Positions 16,519 through 25,437 of a DNA stretch of 43,012 nt are shown here, piece after piece. Both the position numbers and the translations under genes were made by a program. The DNA comes from Sorangium cellulosum (GTDB lineage: Bacteria; Myxococcota_A; Polyangia; Polyangiales; Polyangiaceae): the NCBI RefSeq assembly GCF_001589285.1, contig NZ_JEMA01000904.1, positions 1 through 43,012 of the forward strand, given 5' to 3'. Each line of letters opens with the position of its first letter. The stretch's first letter is position 1. The notes under the pieces are model-generated. The model was not told the origin of the DNA. It searched no databases and saw nothing but the letters and a program-made list of their open reading frames with translations.

Positions 16519-18116
16519 AGCGCCTCCGGGGGGTCGGACGGGGGCGGCGCGCTTGGTGGGTCGTTGCGGTCGTTGCGGTCGTTGCTCGCGGCCCCGGAGG
16601 CCGGGTCCGCGGCGCCGACCGACGGGACCCGCTGCGCGCCGTCGGAGGGGCTGTTCAGGACCCACGTGTCCTTCGAGCCCCCGCCCTGGCTTGAGTTGAC
16701 GACGTAGGAGCCGGCCACGAGCGCGACGCGCGTGAGCCCGCCGGGCAGCGCCCACGAGCCGTCGCGGCCGGTGAGCACGTAGGGGCGGAGGTCGAGCCGG
16801 CGCGGGACAGCGGCCCTGACGGCGGGGTCCCACGTGGGGCTCGTCGAGAGCTCGACCCGGTGCTGCGCGATGTAGCGGCGCGGCGTCGCCTCGATGCGCG
16901 CGCGGAACTCCTCGCGCTGCGCCGCTGTCGACTGCGGCCCCATGAGCATGCCGTAGCCGCCGGCCTCGTCCACCGCCTTGACGACCAGCTCGTCGAGGTG
17001 CTCGATCACGTAGCGGCGGTCGTCGTCGCGCATGCAGAGGTAAGTGGGGACCTGCTCGAGGATCGGCTCCTCGCCGAGGTAATAGCGGATCATCTCCGGC
17101 ACGAACGGGTACACGGCCTTGTCGTCGGCCACGCCGTTGCCGGGCGCGTTCGCGAGCGCGACGTTGCCGGCGGCGTAGGCGCGCATCAGGCCGCGCACGC
17201 CGAGCAGGCTGTCGGGCCGGAAGGCCTCGGGGTCGAGGAACGCCTCGTCGATGCGGCGGTAGATCACGTGGACCCGGCGCGGGCCGCGCGTCGTCCGGAC
17301 GAAGACCTGGTCCTGATCGACGAAGAGGTCGGGGGCCTGCACGAGCTCGAGCCCCATCGTGCGCGCGAGGAAGCTGTGCTCGAAATACGCTGAGTTGTAC
17401 GGCCCCGGCGTGAGCACGACGGCGCTCGTGGCGCCCGGGGCCACGGGCGAGACCGAGCGCAGCGTCTCGGCGAGCCGGGCCGGGTAATGGTCGACCCGCT
17501 GGACGCGCCCCTTGTCGAGCAGGTGCGGCAGCACGCGCTTGCTGATGAGGCGGTTCTCGAGGACGTAGGAGACGCCGGACGGCGTGCGGAGGTTGTCCTC
17601 GAGCACGCGGAAGGTGCCGGTCGGGTCGCGGATGACGTCGACGCCCGCGATGTGGATGCGCACGCCGCCCGGGGGCCGCAGGCCGTGGGCCTGCTTCAGG
17701 TACTGCCCCGAGCCGAGCACGAGATCGCGGGGGACGCGCTCGTGCTGGAGGATGCGCTGCTCGCCGTAGATGTCGTCGAGGAACAGGCCGAGCGCGCGCA
17801 CCCGCTGCTCGAGGCCCCGCTCCATGTGGGCCCAGTCCGCGGCGGAGAGCATCCGGGGGATGAGGCAGAGCGGGAAGATCTTCTCCGCGCCGCGCTGATC
17901 CGCGTAGACCGAGAACGTGACGCCCTGGTTGAGCAGGGCGAGCTCCGCGAGCTGCTGCGCGCGCGCGAACTCGTCCGGCGCGAACGCGCCGAGGAGCGTC
18001 GCCGTGCGCAGAAACTCGGGTCGAGGGGCGCCGTCTGGACCGAACAGCTCGTCGTAGGCGCCGGGGACTGGTGTGTAGCCGGCGAAGAGGCCGGCACCCG
18101 GGGTCTCTAACAACAC
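16515..18116 (-). CDS. Circularly permuted ATP-grasp protein
   Basis: The 533-residue protein matches the circularly permuted ATP-grasp type-2 family (older DUF404/407/403 pieces). Visible hallmarks are FRVLEDNLRTPSGVSYVLENR-like sequence near residue 170, LTPGPYNSAYFEHSFLARTMG, VHVIYRRIDEAFLDP, NAPGNGVADDKAVYPFVPEM and VVKAVDEAGGYGM. Such enzymes are predicted to form amide or peptide bonds using ATP, in a pathway with alpha-E, transglutaminase and amidotransferase proteins; the product is unknown. The start is GTG 18116, only 63 bases after the response-regulator stop. Residues 480-533 are a low-complexity tail with a small N-D-R repeat, beyond the conserved domain, encoded by a 9-base repeat near 16560-16580. 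Confidence 0.92.
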   Translation of the reverse strand: MLLETPGAGLFAGYTPVPGAYDELFGPDGAPRPEFLRTATLLGAFAPDEFARAQQLAELALLNQGVTFSVYADQRGAEKIFPLCLIPRMLSAADWAHMERGLEQRVRALGLFLDDIYGEQRILQHERVPRDLVLGSGQYLKQAHGLRPPGGVRIHIAGVDVIRDPTGTFRVLEDNLRTPSGVSYVLENRLISKRVLPHLLDKGRVQRVDHYPARLAETLRSVSPVAPGATSAVVLTPGPYNSAYFEHSFLARTMGLELVQAPDLFVDQDQVFVRTTRGPRRVHVIYRRIDEAFLDPEAFRPDSLLGVRGLMRAYAAGNVALANAPGNGVADDKAVYPFVPEMIRYYLGEEPILEQVPTYLCMRDDDRRYVIEHLDELVVKAVDEAGGYGMLMGPQSTAAQREEFRARIEATPRRYIAQHRVELSTSPTWDPAVRAAVPRRLDLRPYVLTGRDGSWALPGGLTRVALVAGSYVVNSSQGGGSKDTWVLNSPSDGAQRVPSVGAADPASGAASNDRNDRNDPPSAPPPSDPPEAL

Positions 18117-18179
18117 TGGAGCGAAGCTACCGCCTTGAGGCCCTCGAGGTCCATGGGCCCGTGGCGGTGAGCGGCGGCG

Positions 18180-18647
18180 TCACTCGGCGTCGAGGGCCTG
18201 ACGCTCGCGGCAGCGGGTGAGCTCGTCGACAGCGGCCAGAAACGCGTCGTAGTCGATGGGCTTCGGGAGCACGCGAGCGACACCGAGGCTCGTCGCGTCA
18301 TGTTTTGAAGACGCGGATGAAACAATAACCGGTATACGCGCCGTCTTCTCGTTGTGCCGGAGCGCCGTGAGCAGGCCCCAGCCGTCCATCACCGGCATCA
18401 TGATGTCGACGACGAGCAGATCCGGCGGCGCGATCTGGTCGAGGAGCGCGAGCGCCTCCTCGCCGTTCGATACGCAGCGCACCTCGTAGCCGCCCTCGCT
18501 CTCCAGGATCATGCTCACGACCTCCTGGATGCTTGGCTCGTCGTCGACGACCACCACCAGCTTGGCGCGGCTGTTCGGCGCGCTCGAGCGTGTTCGTACC
18601 TCTGCGTTGCGCCGCACCGTCCGACCTCCGAGCGTATCGACCAGCAT
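18180..18647 (-). CDS. Single-domain response regulator
   Basis: The 155-residue product is a stand-alone CheY-like receiver after a ~28-residue basic N-terminus. The acidic pocket is DDE (VVVVDDEPSIQEVV), the phospho-acceptor Asp lies in LLVVDIMMPVMDGWG, the switch Ser/Thr is in PVIVSSASS and the Lys in LPKPID. There is no output domain, so it acts by binding a partner or by relaying phosphate. ATG 18647 has GGGGAGAGG upstream. It lies 63 bases before the ATP-grasp start on the same strand and may be co-transcribed, putting the amidoligase set under phospho-signal control (inference). No histidine kinase is in the window. A locally AT-rich patch sits at 18300-18335. Confidence 0.9.
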   Translation of the reverse strand: MLVDTLGGRTVRRNAEVRTRSSAPNSRAKLVVVVDDEPSIQEVVSMILESEGGYEVRCVSNGEEALALLDQIAPPDLLVVDIMMPVMDGWGLLTALRHNEKTARIPVIVSSASSKHDATSLGVARVLPKPIDYDAFLAAVDELTRCRERQALDAE

Positions 18648-18924
18648 GAACCTCTCCCCTGCGCGCTCTCCGGACCGAATTCCAGGGATGAACCAGAGTA
18701 TCCCCCACACCTCTCGTTCCGTCGCTGCGTGGAATCCAAGATTGGTACCTCAGGAGACTCCCGAAACCGGGCGACGGCCGCGCGCTCGATCCCCGCGCCC
18801 GTTCATGCGGTCGACCGGCGGGCCGCGCGACGCGTGACCGGGACAGCCGCGCGCGTGCATTCGTGAAGCACGGGCGTTCGTGGACGGGCGCGCGGGCGCC
18901 GAAAGCTTGCTTTTTTCGAGCGTC

Positions 18925-18954
18925 GCGCCGCGCGGGGGCCAGCGGGCGCGGCGC
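18925..18954 (-). terminator. Hairpin after the ClC channel gene
   Basis: GCGCCGCGC (18925-18933) pairs with GCGCGGCGC (18946-18954), nine perfect bases with a 12-base loop, directly next to the TAG stop of the minus-strand gene. No U-tract follows on that strand. Confidence 0.4.
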
Positions 18955-20853
18955 CTACGGCGCCACGCCTTCGAGCTGCTCGGTCGCCTCGTGGTAAGCG
19001 CGGGTGACGTCGGACTCGTCGAGGATGCCGACGATCTTGCCGTCGGCGTCGGTGACCAGCAGCTCGCGCACGCCGTGCTCCAGCAGCACCCGCAGCGCGC
19101 CGTGCAGGTCCTCCGTCTCGCTGACCGAGGCGGGGATCGCCATCATGTCGTGCGCGATCGCGAGCCCCGAGAGCTCGGGGCTCATCGCCGCGGCGCGGAG
19201 GATCTCGGCGTCGATGGTGCCGATGACCTTGCCGTCGTCGGAGAGCACGGGGAACGTGTCCTGCCACTCGCAGGCCGCGATGCGCTCGACGACGCTCGCG
19301 GCGGGCGTCCGCGGGTCGAACGACACGAACGGGCGGCTGCGGATGACGATGTCGGCGACGCGGATGCTGCGGAGCACGTCGACGATGAGCTCGTCCCGGT
19401 GCGCCGGGGACTCGCGCTTCGTCGCGACCTGGGCGCGGTACAGGGTGCTGTGCCGGAGCGCGACGAAGGCGATGCCCTCGCACAGCATGAGCGGCACCAG
19501 GAGGTCGTAGCTGCCGGCGAGCTCGCAGACCATGACGAGCGAGGCGATCGGCACGTGCGCGATGCCGCCGTAGAACGTGCCCATCCCGACGAGCGCGAAG
19601 GCGCCGGGATCGATGCGCGGGTCGTTGAGGAGCAGCTCCGCCGCGCGCCCGAAGGCCCCGCCCGTGAGCGCGCCGAGCACGAGCGACGGGCCGAAGTCGC
19701 CCGCGCAGCCGCCCGAGCCCACGGTGAGCGACGTCGCGACGATCTTCGTGGCGAGCACCACGAGCAGGAGCTGCACGGCCGTCCACCCGCTCGGCATCCA
19801 CGAGGCGCCGGTGATCGCGATCTGGGCCGCCCCGTAGCCCGCGCCGAGCATCCCGAAGCCCTGCCCCGGCCGGTCGAAGCGCGGCCCGAGGAGCATGAGC
19901 AGCGGCGTCACGAGCGCGCCGAGCGCGAGGCCGCCGAGCGCCGGCTTCGCCCAGATCGGCAGCCGGATCTGGTGCACCGCGTGCTCCACGGCGTGCATCG
20001 TCCGGAGGAACACGGTGGCCACCAGCGAGACGACGAGCGCGAGCGCGGCGTAGAGGGGGAGGTGGCCCGGGATGAACGGGTAGCGCGGCGCGTGCGCGAA
20101 CAGGGTCGACTCGCCGAAGAAATAGATGAAGACGGAGTACGAGACGACGCTCGCGAGGATGGACGGGACGAGCGCGTCGGCCTCGAAGTCGTCGCGGTGC
20201 AGCACCTCGACGGCGAGGAGCGCGGCCCCGAGCGGCGTCCGGAACACGGCGGACATGCCCGCGGCCGCGCCCGCGATGAGCAGGATCCGCCGCTCGCGCG
20301 CGCCCACGCGCAGGGCGCGCCCGATGATCGAGCCGATCGCGCCGCCGATCTGCATTGTCGGCCCCTCGCGCCCGCCGGAGCCGCCGCTGCCGAGGGTGAA
20401 GATGGCGGCGAGCGCCTTCACCACCGGCACGCGCCTGCGCATGTTGCCGGCGTTGTGGTGGAACGCGGCGATGAAGGCGTCGCTGCCGCCGCCGCGCGTC
20501 TCCGGCGCGAGCCTCGCCGTGAGCAGCCCGCCCACGAGGGCGCCGAGCGCGGGCAGGATGCAGACGAGCCAGGGCCGGAACGGCCCGGAGTACGCGCCCC
20601 GGAACACCGACTCGCCCTTCGCGCGGAGCGGCACGTAGCCGGTGAGCGAGAGGAGGAGCTCGTGCTCGGCGAGCTCGAGGGCGGCGAAGAAGAGCGAGCC
20701 GACGATGCCGGCCGCCACGCCGACGAGGATCGCGTGGAGGAGCACCCGGCCGACGAGCTGGAACGCGATCAGCCCCTGCGCGCGGGGGAGCGGGGTGCGC
20801 GCGATCCCCATGCGGCTGGGGCGTGCGTGGGAGTCCTCGGGGGACGACATCAT
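18955..20853 (-). CDS. ClC chloride channel/transporter with CBS domains
   Basis: The 632-residue membrane protein has ClC helices from about residue 30 to 440 and two CBS domains in about 480-630. Motifs visible are GGGSDAF, GSGGSGGREGP with the gating Glu163, and GSGGCAGDFGPSLVLGALTGG (the GxFxP region). CBS parts include FPVLSDDGKVIGTIDAE and LLVTDADGKIVGILDESDV. ClC proteins move chloride, in exchange with protons where the gating and proton glutamates are kept; the CBS pair usually senses adenine nucleotides. Start is ATG 20853 (or 20850), with GAGG upstream. The gene stands alone; its stop is followed by a hairpin. The first serine-containing filter motif (GSGIP in Escherichia coli ClC) is GGGSDAF here, so ion selectivity is not certain. 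Confidence 0.94.
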   Translation of the reverse strand: MMSSPEDSHARPSRMGIARTPLPRAQGLIAFQLVGRVLLHAILVGVAAGIVGSLFFAALELAEHELLLSLTGYVPLRAKGESVFRGAYSGPFRPWLVCILPALGALVGGLLTARLAPETRGGGSDAFIAAFHHNAGNMRRRVPVVKALAAIFTLGSGGSGGREGPTMQIGGAIGSIIGRALRVGARERRILLIAGAAAGMSAVFRTPLGAALLAVEVLHRDDFEADALVPSILASVVSYSVFIYFFGESTLFAHAPRYPFIPGHLPLYAALALVVSLVATVFLRTMHAVEHAVHQIRLPIWAKPALGGLALGALVTPLLMLLGPRFDRPGQGFGMLGAGYGAAQIAITGASWMPSGWTAVQLLLVVLATKIVATSLTVGSGGCAGDFGPSLVLGALTGGAFGRAAELLLNDPRIDPGAFALVGMGTFYGGIAHVPIASLVMVCELAGSYDLLVPLMLCEGIAFVALRHSTLYRAQVATKRESPAHRDELIVDVLRSIRVADIVIRSRPFVSFDPRTPAASVVERIAACEWQDTFPVLSDDGKVIGTIDAEILRAAAMSPELSGLAIAHDMMAIPASVSETEDLHGALRVLLEHGVRELLVTDADGKIVGILDESDVTRAYHEATEQLEGVAP

Positions 20854-21060
20854 GACCTCGGGGATCGGGGTCCCCCCGGCGGGTAGCTTCCCTGATCTCT
20901 CCGCCGGTTGCTGCCTGAAATCGAGGCCAGGCGCGACTTCTCCGGCGGCGCGTTCGCGGGACCGGCTTCCGCCTGGCGCTCCCGCGCCCCATGGGCGTGG
21001 GAGAGAGCCTGACGCGGGCGCGGTCTCCGGGCCCGGTTGGAGCGTGGGCGAGGTGGAGGA

Positions 21061-21429
21061 ATGACGGACGATCCGAGCACCATCGAGTACGGCACCATCA
21101 TCACCGAGGACGAGAGCGTCGCGATGGGCGACGCGGCGGTCCAGACGACGGACGAGAGCGTCCGGACGACAGACGACGCCGTGTTCACGCCCGTGCTGGC
21201 GCTGGACCTGGCGGCCGAGATCCTCGCGGCCACGCTCGGCCCGCTGATCGACGCCGACTACGTGCAGGGCAAGACGCAGTTCCGGGACGTGCTCTGCGGC
21301 CGTATCGACATCTCGCAGCTCGAGGCGGAGGAGCTGGTCGACGACATGGAGCGGTCCGGGCGGATCCGCTTCGTCGGCGCGGAGGAGGGCCGCGGGTGGC
21401 ATGTCCAGCCGAGCGCCGGGGTGCGCTGA
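21061..21429 (+). CDS. Small hypothetical protein, Thr/Asp-rich N-terminus
   Basis: The 122-residue product starts at ATG 21061, with GAGGTG five bases upstream; TTG 21037 is a longer alternative. Residues 1-45 are acidic and Thr/Ser-rich, with repeats such as QTTDESVRTTDDAV. The rest (LALDLAAEILAATLGPLIDADYVQGKTQFRDVLCGRIDISQLEAEELVDDMERSGRIRFV) is helical and ends in a short winged-helix-like segment. I do not recognise a family. It is divergent from the ClC gene and precedes another small gene; the two may be co-expressed, but 75 bases separate them. Confidence 0.6.
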   Translation: MTDDPSTIEYGTIITEDESVAMGDAAVQTTDESVRTTDDAVFTPVLALDLAAEILAATLGPLIDADYVQGKTQFRDVLCGRIDISQLEAEELVDDMERSGRIRFVGAEEGRGWHVQPSAGVR

Positions 21430-21504
21430 GCGCAGCAGGTGCCCGCGCCGCGCCGCGCGCCGTGGTGCTCGGCGAAACAATTCCCTTGCCGGCGTACTCC
21501 GGTC

Positions 21505-21912
21505 ATGGCCTACCCTGAGCCGCGTATGGAGGACGGTACGAAGCCGCGCAAGGCCGTGGTCCCGAGCGCTCCGCCCATCCCTCTCGTGATCGTGGCAGGC
21601 TGTCCTGCCGAGTTCGTCGCCGTGTGCCGGGAGGTAGGGGCCCGGCTCGGGGTCGCTGTGCGCGAGTGTGATCTGCGCTCGCTCCGGCCGACGATCGCCG
21701 CGTCGCAGCCCTACGCCATCGTCGTCGCGGAGGAGCTGTACCGCTTCGACGCGGAGTCGTTCGACGCGGTGATCCGCCAGGCGCCCGCCTCGCTTGTGCG
21801 CCTCGACCGCTGGGAGGCGGGCGACGATGCGGCGCGCCGGCTGATCATCGACGCGATCTTCGAGTCGGCGGCGACCGAGCCGAGCAGCGGGATCCGGCCG
21901 ATCCTCACGTGA
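21505..21912 (+). CDS. Small hypothetical protein with receiver-like fold pattern
   Basis: The start is ATG 21505 (135 residues) or ATG 21526 (128 residues); I see no decisive Shine-Dalgarno. The core (PLVIVAGCPAEFVAVCREVGARLGVAVRECD, YAIVVAEELYRFDAESFDAVIRQ, ASLVRLDRWEA) alternates strands and helices like a degenerate Rossmann or receiver domain, but lacks the acidic pocket and phospho-acceptor. No named family is recognised. It ends at a strong two-way hairpin shared with the convergent lipoprotein gene. Confidence 0.6.
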   Translation: MAYPEPRMEDGTKPRKAVVPSAPPIPLVIVAGCPAEFVAVCREVGARLGVAVRECDLRSLRPTIAASQPYAIVVAEELYRFDAESFDAVIRQAPASLVRLDRWEAGDDAARRLIIDAIFESAATEPSSGIRPILT

Positions 21913-21924
21913 ACCTCACGTGAC

Positions 21925-21949
21925 GCGGCGGCCCTCCGCGGGCCGCCGC
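21925..21949. terminator. Bidirectional hairpin between convergent genes
   Basis: GCGGCGGCC (21925-21933) pairs with GGCCGCCGC (21941-21949), nine perfect bases and a seven-base loop. It lies between the stop at 21912 (plus) and the stop at 21961 (minus), so it can end both transcripts. Confidence 0.6.
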
Positions 21950-21960
21950 GCGCGGGGGCG

Positions 21961-22665
21961 TCAGGGGCGCCGCTTCATGCCGGGGAGGGTGGCCTTCTCG
22001 GTCGGCGGCTCGAGGTACTCGATCTGCTCGACCGACATGATGCCGTACTTCGGGTTGGCGGCCGCGCCGCCCGTCGACTTCGTGAACGTCACGCCGTAGG
22101 TGCCGGTGACCTTCACCTTCGCGCCGACGGCCGGGATCGGGTTCGGCATCTCCTGGCCCCAGAACTCGTCCGTGAGCTTGGCCTCGCCCTCCTTGCCGCG
22201 CGGGGCTTTGTCGATCGCCTCGATCATGCTGTAGATCTGCGCGAAGTTCGAGGCCCAGCCCATCACCTCGATCACGTCCTTCGTCTCGCCCTTCTCGTCG
22301 GCGATCGCGAAGCTCGGGACCGGCGCCTTGCAGTCCGGCGGGTCGGCCTTGCCGGTCTTGTGCACGGCGCAGGTCGGCGCGTCCGCGAGGTTCGTCTTGA
22401 CGATGTAGCCGATGATCGAGAGCTTCTTGCCGTTGACGTCCTCGAAGTGGACGCGGCTCCGGAGATCGTGCGTGACGCCCCAGACCGTGTAGGCGTCGCC
22501 TTGCTTCTTGTTCTTCGCGGGCAGCGTCGGCACCGCGGGGAGGTTCGGCTTGCGGCCGCTGAACGCAGGCTTGGGCTGGTACGGCTGCTCGTCCGTTCCG
22601 CACCCTGAAGTGCCCGCGACGAGGAGGACAGCGGCGGCGAGGGTTCGACCGAATCGGACGTTCAT
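21961..22665 (-). CDS. Lipoprotein, unknown function
   Basis: The 234-residue product starts at ATG 22665, with TTTGGAG five bases upstream. Residues 1-22 are a signal with lipobox TSGC (Cys22). The mature part has DAYTVWGVTHDLRSRVHFEDVNGKKLSIIGYIVKTNLADAPTC, ending with VGAKVKVTGTYGVTF. This reads like an OB-type beta barrel: KLSIIGYIV and VKVTGTYGV resemble the strands of nucleic-acid or ligand-binding OB folds used in some periplasmic proteins. A Cys pair (PTCAVHKTGK, PPDCKAP) could bind metal or form a disulfide. No named family is certain. It is transcribed divergently from glgC. Confidence 0.75.
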   Translation of the reverse strand: MNVRFGRTLAAAVLLVAGTSGCGTDEQPYQPKPAFSGRKPNLPAVPTLPAKNKKQGDAYTVWGVTHDLRSRVHFEDVNGKKLSIIGYIVKTNLADAPTCAVHKTGKADPPDCKAPVPSFAIADEKGETKDVIEVMGWASNFAQIYSMIEAIDKAPRGKEGEAKLTDEFWGQEMPNPIPAVGAKVKVTGTYGVTFTKSTGGAAANPKYGIMSVEQIEYLEPPTEKATLPGMKRRP

Positions 22666-23063
22666 GGCATCTCCAAAGGTCAACGTGACGGGCGCGCCAG
22701 CAGGAAAGATCCAGCGCTGGAGTAGCCCTCGGACAGCGGTGCGCCGCGCGCGGATCAGGCGCCTCTCGCATGCGCGCGTGGCGGCGAAAACGGCTAACAC
22801 GGCCGCGAGCGGATCGTAAAGAGAAACGGAAACGTCCCCTGCGCTTCAGCAAGCGGCGAGCGGCGACCTGGCCGACAGCGCCCGCCGCCGCGCCGCGGCG
22901 AGAGGCCGCGCGGGAGGAGCCCGATCGCGGGGCGCGGCGCTCGCCGGCGCGGTGCCGCGGGCCTCCGCGCGGCGCTCCCGGCGCCCCGGATCGCCTCGAA
23001 TGCGCGGAGGGCGCGTTTCCGCTCTTCGCGCTGGCAACACCGATCGAGTACCCTCTGCGTCCC
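22666..23063. other. 398-base divergent intergenic region
   Basis: No gene is seen. The region carries the leaders of the lipoprotein gene (minus) and glgC (plus). Positions 22801-22845 are less GC-rich (gtaaagagaaacgg) and could hold a promoter. From 22860 to 23020 it is extremely GC-rich with many short inverted repeats. No clear operator or riboswitch is visible. Confidence 0.5.
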
Positions 23064-24332
23064 ATGCGCGAGACGACCCTGCGCGCCGCTTTCGAAGCGT
23101 CGAAGGTTTTGGTGATGATCCTCGCTGGCGGTGAAGGCCGTCGGCTCGGCCCCCTCACGCACGATCGGGCGAAGCCAGCCGTGCCGTTCGGAGGCCGCTA
23201 CCGGATCATCGACATCGTCCTCTCGAACTTCGTCAACTCCGGCCTGCACCGAATCAAGATCCTCACGCAGTACAAGAGCGCGTCGCTAGACGAGCACATC
23301 GCCCGAGCCTGGCGCCTGTCGCCGATGCTCGACAGCTTCATCGAGACCGTCCCGGCGCAGCAGCGCACGGGCAAGAGCTGGTTCAAGGGGTCGGCGGACG
23401 CCGTCTACCAGACCCAGCACGTCATCACGGACGAGTCGCCCGAGCACCTCTGCATCTTCGGCGGCGATCACGTCTACAAGATGGACGTGCGCCAGATGCT
23501 GCACGAGCACCTGTCGCGCGACGCCGAGGTGACGGTGGCGGCCATCCCGGTGACGAAGGAGGAGGCCCGCTCCTTCGGCGTCATCGAGTGCGACGAGGCG
23601 GGGCGCATCCTCGCCTTCCACGAGAAGGTGCAGGATCCGCCGAGCATGCCGGGCAGGCCGGGCATGTGCCTCGCCTCGATGGGCAACTACATCTTCAAGA
23701 CCCCGGCGCTGCTCGACGTCCTCGAGCAGGACGCCGCGACGGAGGACAGCGCGCACGACTTCGGGCGCGACATCATCCCGCGGATGGTCCAGAGCGGCAG
23801 CCGCGTCTACGTCTACGATTTCCACGAGAACCTCGTCCCCGGCGAGGACGAGGGCGCGGGCTACTGGCGCGACATCGGGACGATCGACGCGTACTGGGCG
23901 GCGCAGATGGATCTGGTCAGCATCCAGCCGGCGTTCAATTTCTACAACCCGCGCTGGCCGATCCGGACGGGCATCAGCCACGACCCGCCCGCCAAGTTCG
24001 TGTTCCGCGACGAGGCGAACGCGCGCGTCGGCATCGCGACGGACAGCCTCGTCTCGCTCGGGTGCATCATCTCCGGCGGCCGGATCCACCGGAGCGTGCT
24101 CTCGAACCGGGTGCGCGTGAACTCGTTCAGCCACATCGAGGAGTGCGTGCTGTTCGAGGACGTGAAGATCGGGCGCCACGTCAAGCTCCGCCGCTGCATC
24201 ATCGACAAGGACGTCGAGATCCCCGCGGGCGCCGAGATCGGCTTCAACCTCGAGGAGGACCGCAAGAAGTGGTTCGTCAGCGAGGGTGGGATCGTGGTGA
24301 TCCCGAAGCGCGCCAAGATCGACTCCCCGTAA
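23064..24332 (+). CDS. glgC: Glucose-1-phosphate adenylyltransferase
   Basis: The 422-residue enzyme makes ADP-glucose from ATP and glucose-1-phosphate, the committed step of glycogen synthesis. Visible motifs are the nucleotide-binding MILAGGEGRRLGPLTHDRAKPAVPFGG, SNFVNSGL, ILTQYKSASLDEHI, KGSADAVYQ, FGGDHVYKMD and YWRDIGTIDAYW, with a left-handed beta-helix C-terminus (GCIISGGRIHRSVLSNRV, RCIIDKDVEIPAGAEIG). Length is typical. ATG 23064 gives the usual N-terminus; upstream in-frame sequence is low complexity. No other glycogen gene is next to it. A strong hairpin follows, so it is probably monocistronic. Confidence 0.96.
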   Translation: MRETTLRAAFEASKVLVMILAGGEGRRLGPLTHDRAKPAVPFGGRYRIIDIVLSNFVNSGLHRIKILTQYKSASLDEHIARAWRLSPMLDSFIETVPAQQRTGKSWFKGSADAVYQTQHVITDESPEHLCIFGGDHVYKMDVRQMLHEHLSRDAEVTVAAIPVTKEEARSFGVIECDEAGRILAFHEKVQDPPSMPGRPGMCLASMGNYIFKTPALLDVLEQDAATEDSAHDFGRDIIPRMVQSGSRVYVYDFHENLVPGEDEGAGYWRDIGTIDAYWAAQMDLVSIQPAFNFYNPRWPIRTGISHDPPAKFVFRDEANARVGIATDSLVSLGCIISGGRIHRSVLSNRVRVNSFSHIEECVLFEDVKIGRHVKLRRCIIDKDVEIPAGAEIGFNLEEDRKKWFVSEGGIVVIPKRAKIDSP

Positions 24333-24350
24333 CGTTCCTGACTGGAGCCC

Positions 24351-24378
24351 CTGTCGCCGCGCGCCCGCGCGGCGACAG
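24351..24378 (+). terminator. Strong hairpin after glgC
   Basis: CTGTCGCCGCGC (24351-24362) pairs over 12 perfect bases with GCGCGGCGACAG (24367-24378) around GCCC, 18 bases after the TAA stop of glgC. It is among the strongest hairpins in the window. There is no U-tract. Confidence 0.6.
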
Positions 24379-24578
24379 CGTCTCCGGCGCCGATGAGCCC
24401 GGTCGCCTGGCGGCGATGCGCGTCCAGGTGTCCGGAATTTCAGGGAAAACCGCTGCTCGGGGCGCCCGGGAGCGGCGGGCGTTCGCCGGGCGGGGGGGGC
24501 CGCGCTGTCGTGCTGCGCGCGGGAGGTCGGGGCCTCGGGGCCCCCTGGACCGGGCGTCCCTGCTACCTTGGGTGTGAG

Positions 24579-25274
24579 ATGCCGCGCACGATCATCATCG
24601 GTGACGTTCACGGCTGCCGGGATGAGCTGGCGCGGCTGATCGAGCACGTCGGCTTCGCGCCGGGCGACCGGGTCGTCATGGTCGGCGATATGATCGTGCG
24701 CGGTCCGGATCCGTGCGGAACGCTCGACCTGCTCCGGGAGCTCGGCGCGATCTCGGTGCGGGGCAACCACGAGGACCGGCTGCTCCGCTGGCGCGCGGGG
24801 CGCAGCGATCCGCGCGGCGAGCCGCTGGGCGAGCTCTCGAAGGAGACCGCGCAGCAGCTCCGCAAGCGCGACTGGGCCTGGCTCGAGACGCTGCCGTACT
24901 GGCTGGATCTGCCGGAGCACGGGCTGCGCGTCGTGCATGCGGGCCTGATCCCCGGGTTGCCGATCGAGCGGCAGGACCCGCACACGTTGATGTACGTGCG
25001 CTGCCTCGGCCGCTACGGCGAGCCGGTCGAGCGCCGCGGGGGCAAGACGCTGTGGGGCCAGACCTACCAGGGCCCGCCGCACGTTGTGTTCGGGCACAAC
25101 GCGCGGAGCGAGCCGCAGATGCACGCGTGGGCGACCGGGATCGACACGGGCGCCGTGTACGGCGGCCGCCTCACGGCGATGGTGCTCCACGACGGCGAGC
25201 GCGTGCCCCCGCCGGCGTCGCGCGGCGAGGTGCTCGTCTCGGTCCCGTCGCGGCGCCGCTACGTGGGACGTTAG
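24579..25274 (+). CDS. Metallophosphoesterase (PrpE/ApaH-like)
   Basis: The 231-residue protein has all five calcineurin-type motifs: GDVHGCRDEL (residues 9-18), VGDMIVRGPD, VRGNHEDRLLR, RVVHAGLIPG and VFGHNARSEPQ, followed by the terminal DTGAVYGGRLTAM. These ligate the two metal ions. The group includes diadenosine tetraphosphatases, protein Ser/Thr phosphatases and related enzymes; which one cannot be decided. ATG 24579 is chosen because the sequence reads MPRTIIIGDVHGC directly; an upstream extension to 24393 is Arg/Gly-rich noise. No signal, so cytosolic. It is alone between glgC and prmA. Confidence 0.9.
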   Translation: MPRTIIIGDVHGCRDELARLIEHVGFAPGDRVVMVGDMIVRGPDPCGTLDLLRELGAISVRGNHEDRLLRWRAGRSDPRGEPLGELSKETAQQLRKRDWAWLETLPYWLDLPEHGLRVVHAGLIPGLPIERQDPHTLMYVRCLGRYGEPVERRGGKTLWGQTYQGPPHVVFGHNARSEPQMHAWATGIDTGAVYGGRLTAMVLHDGERVPPPASRGEVLVSVPSRRRYVGR

Positions 25275-25437
25275 CGCGGCGTGGCTCGGGGGGAGCAACG
25301 GCGGTGGAGCGCCGAAATGCTCCGGTTCCTCCAGCGGTTCCGCGCGATCGGCGGCCCCGCCGCGCGGGATCTTCGTTAGGCTCCCGCCCGCGCCGCCGCC
25401 GCTCTTCAGGCCGGCGGCCCGTCACGGAGCAAGCCAC

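Noticed and set aside
18901..18924. T6 tract at 18911-18916 as a plus-strand terminator
   Set aside because: The only stem before it is about five bases and no plus-strand gene ends nearby.
22860..23020. RNA gene in the GC-rich leader of glgC
   Set aside because: Many short inverted repeats are expected from composition; no conserved RNA shape could be recognised.
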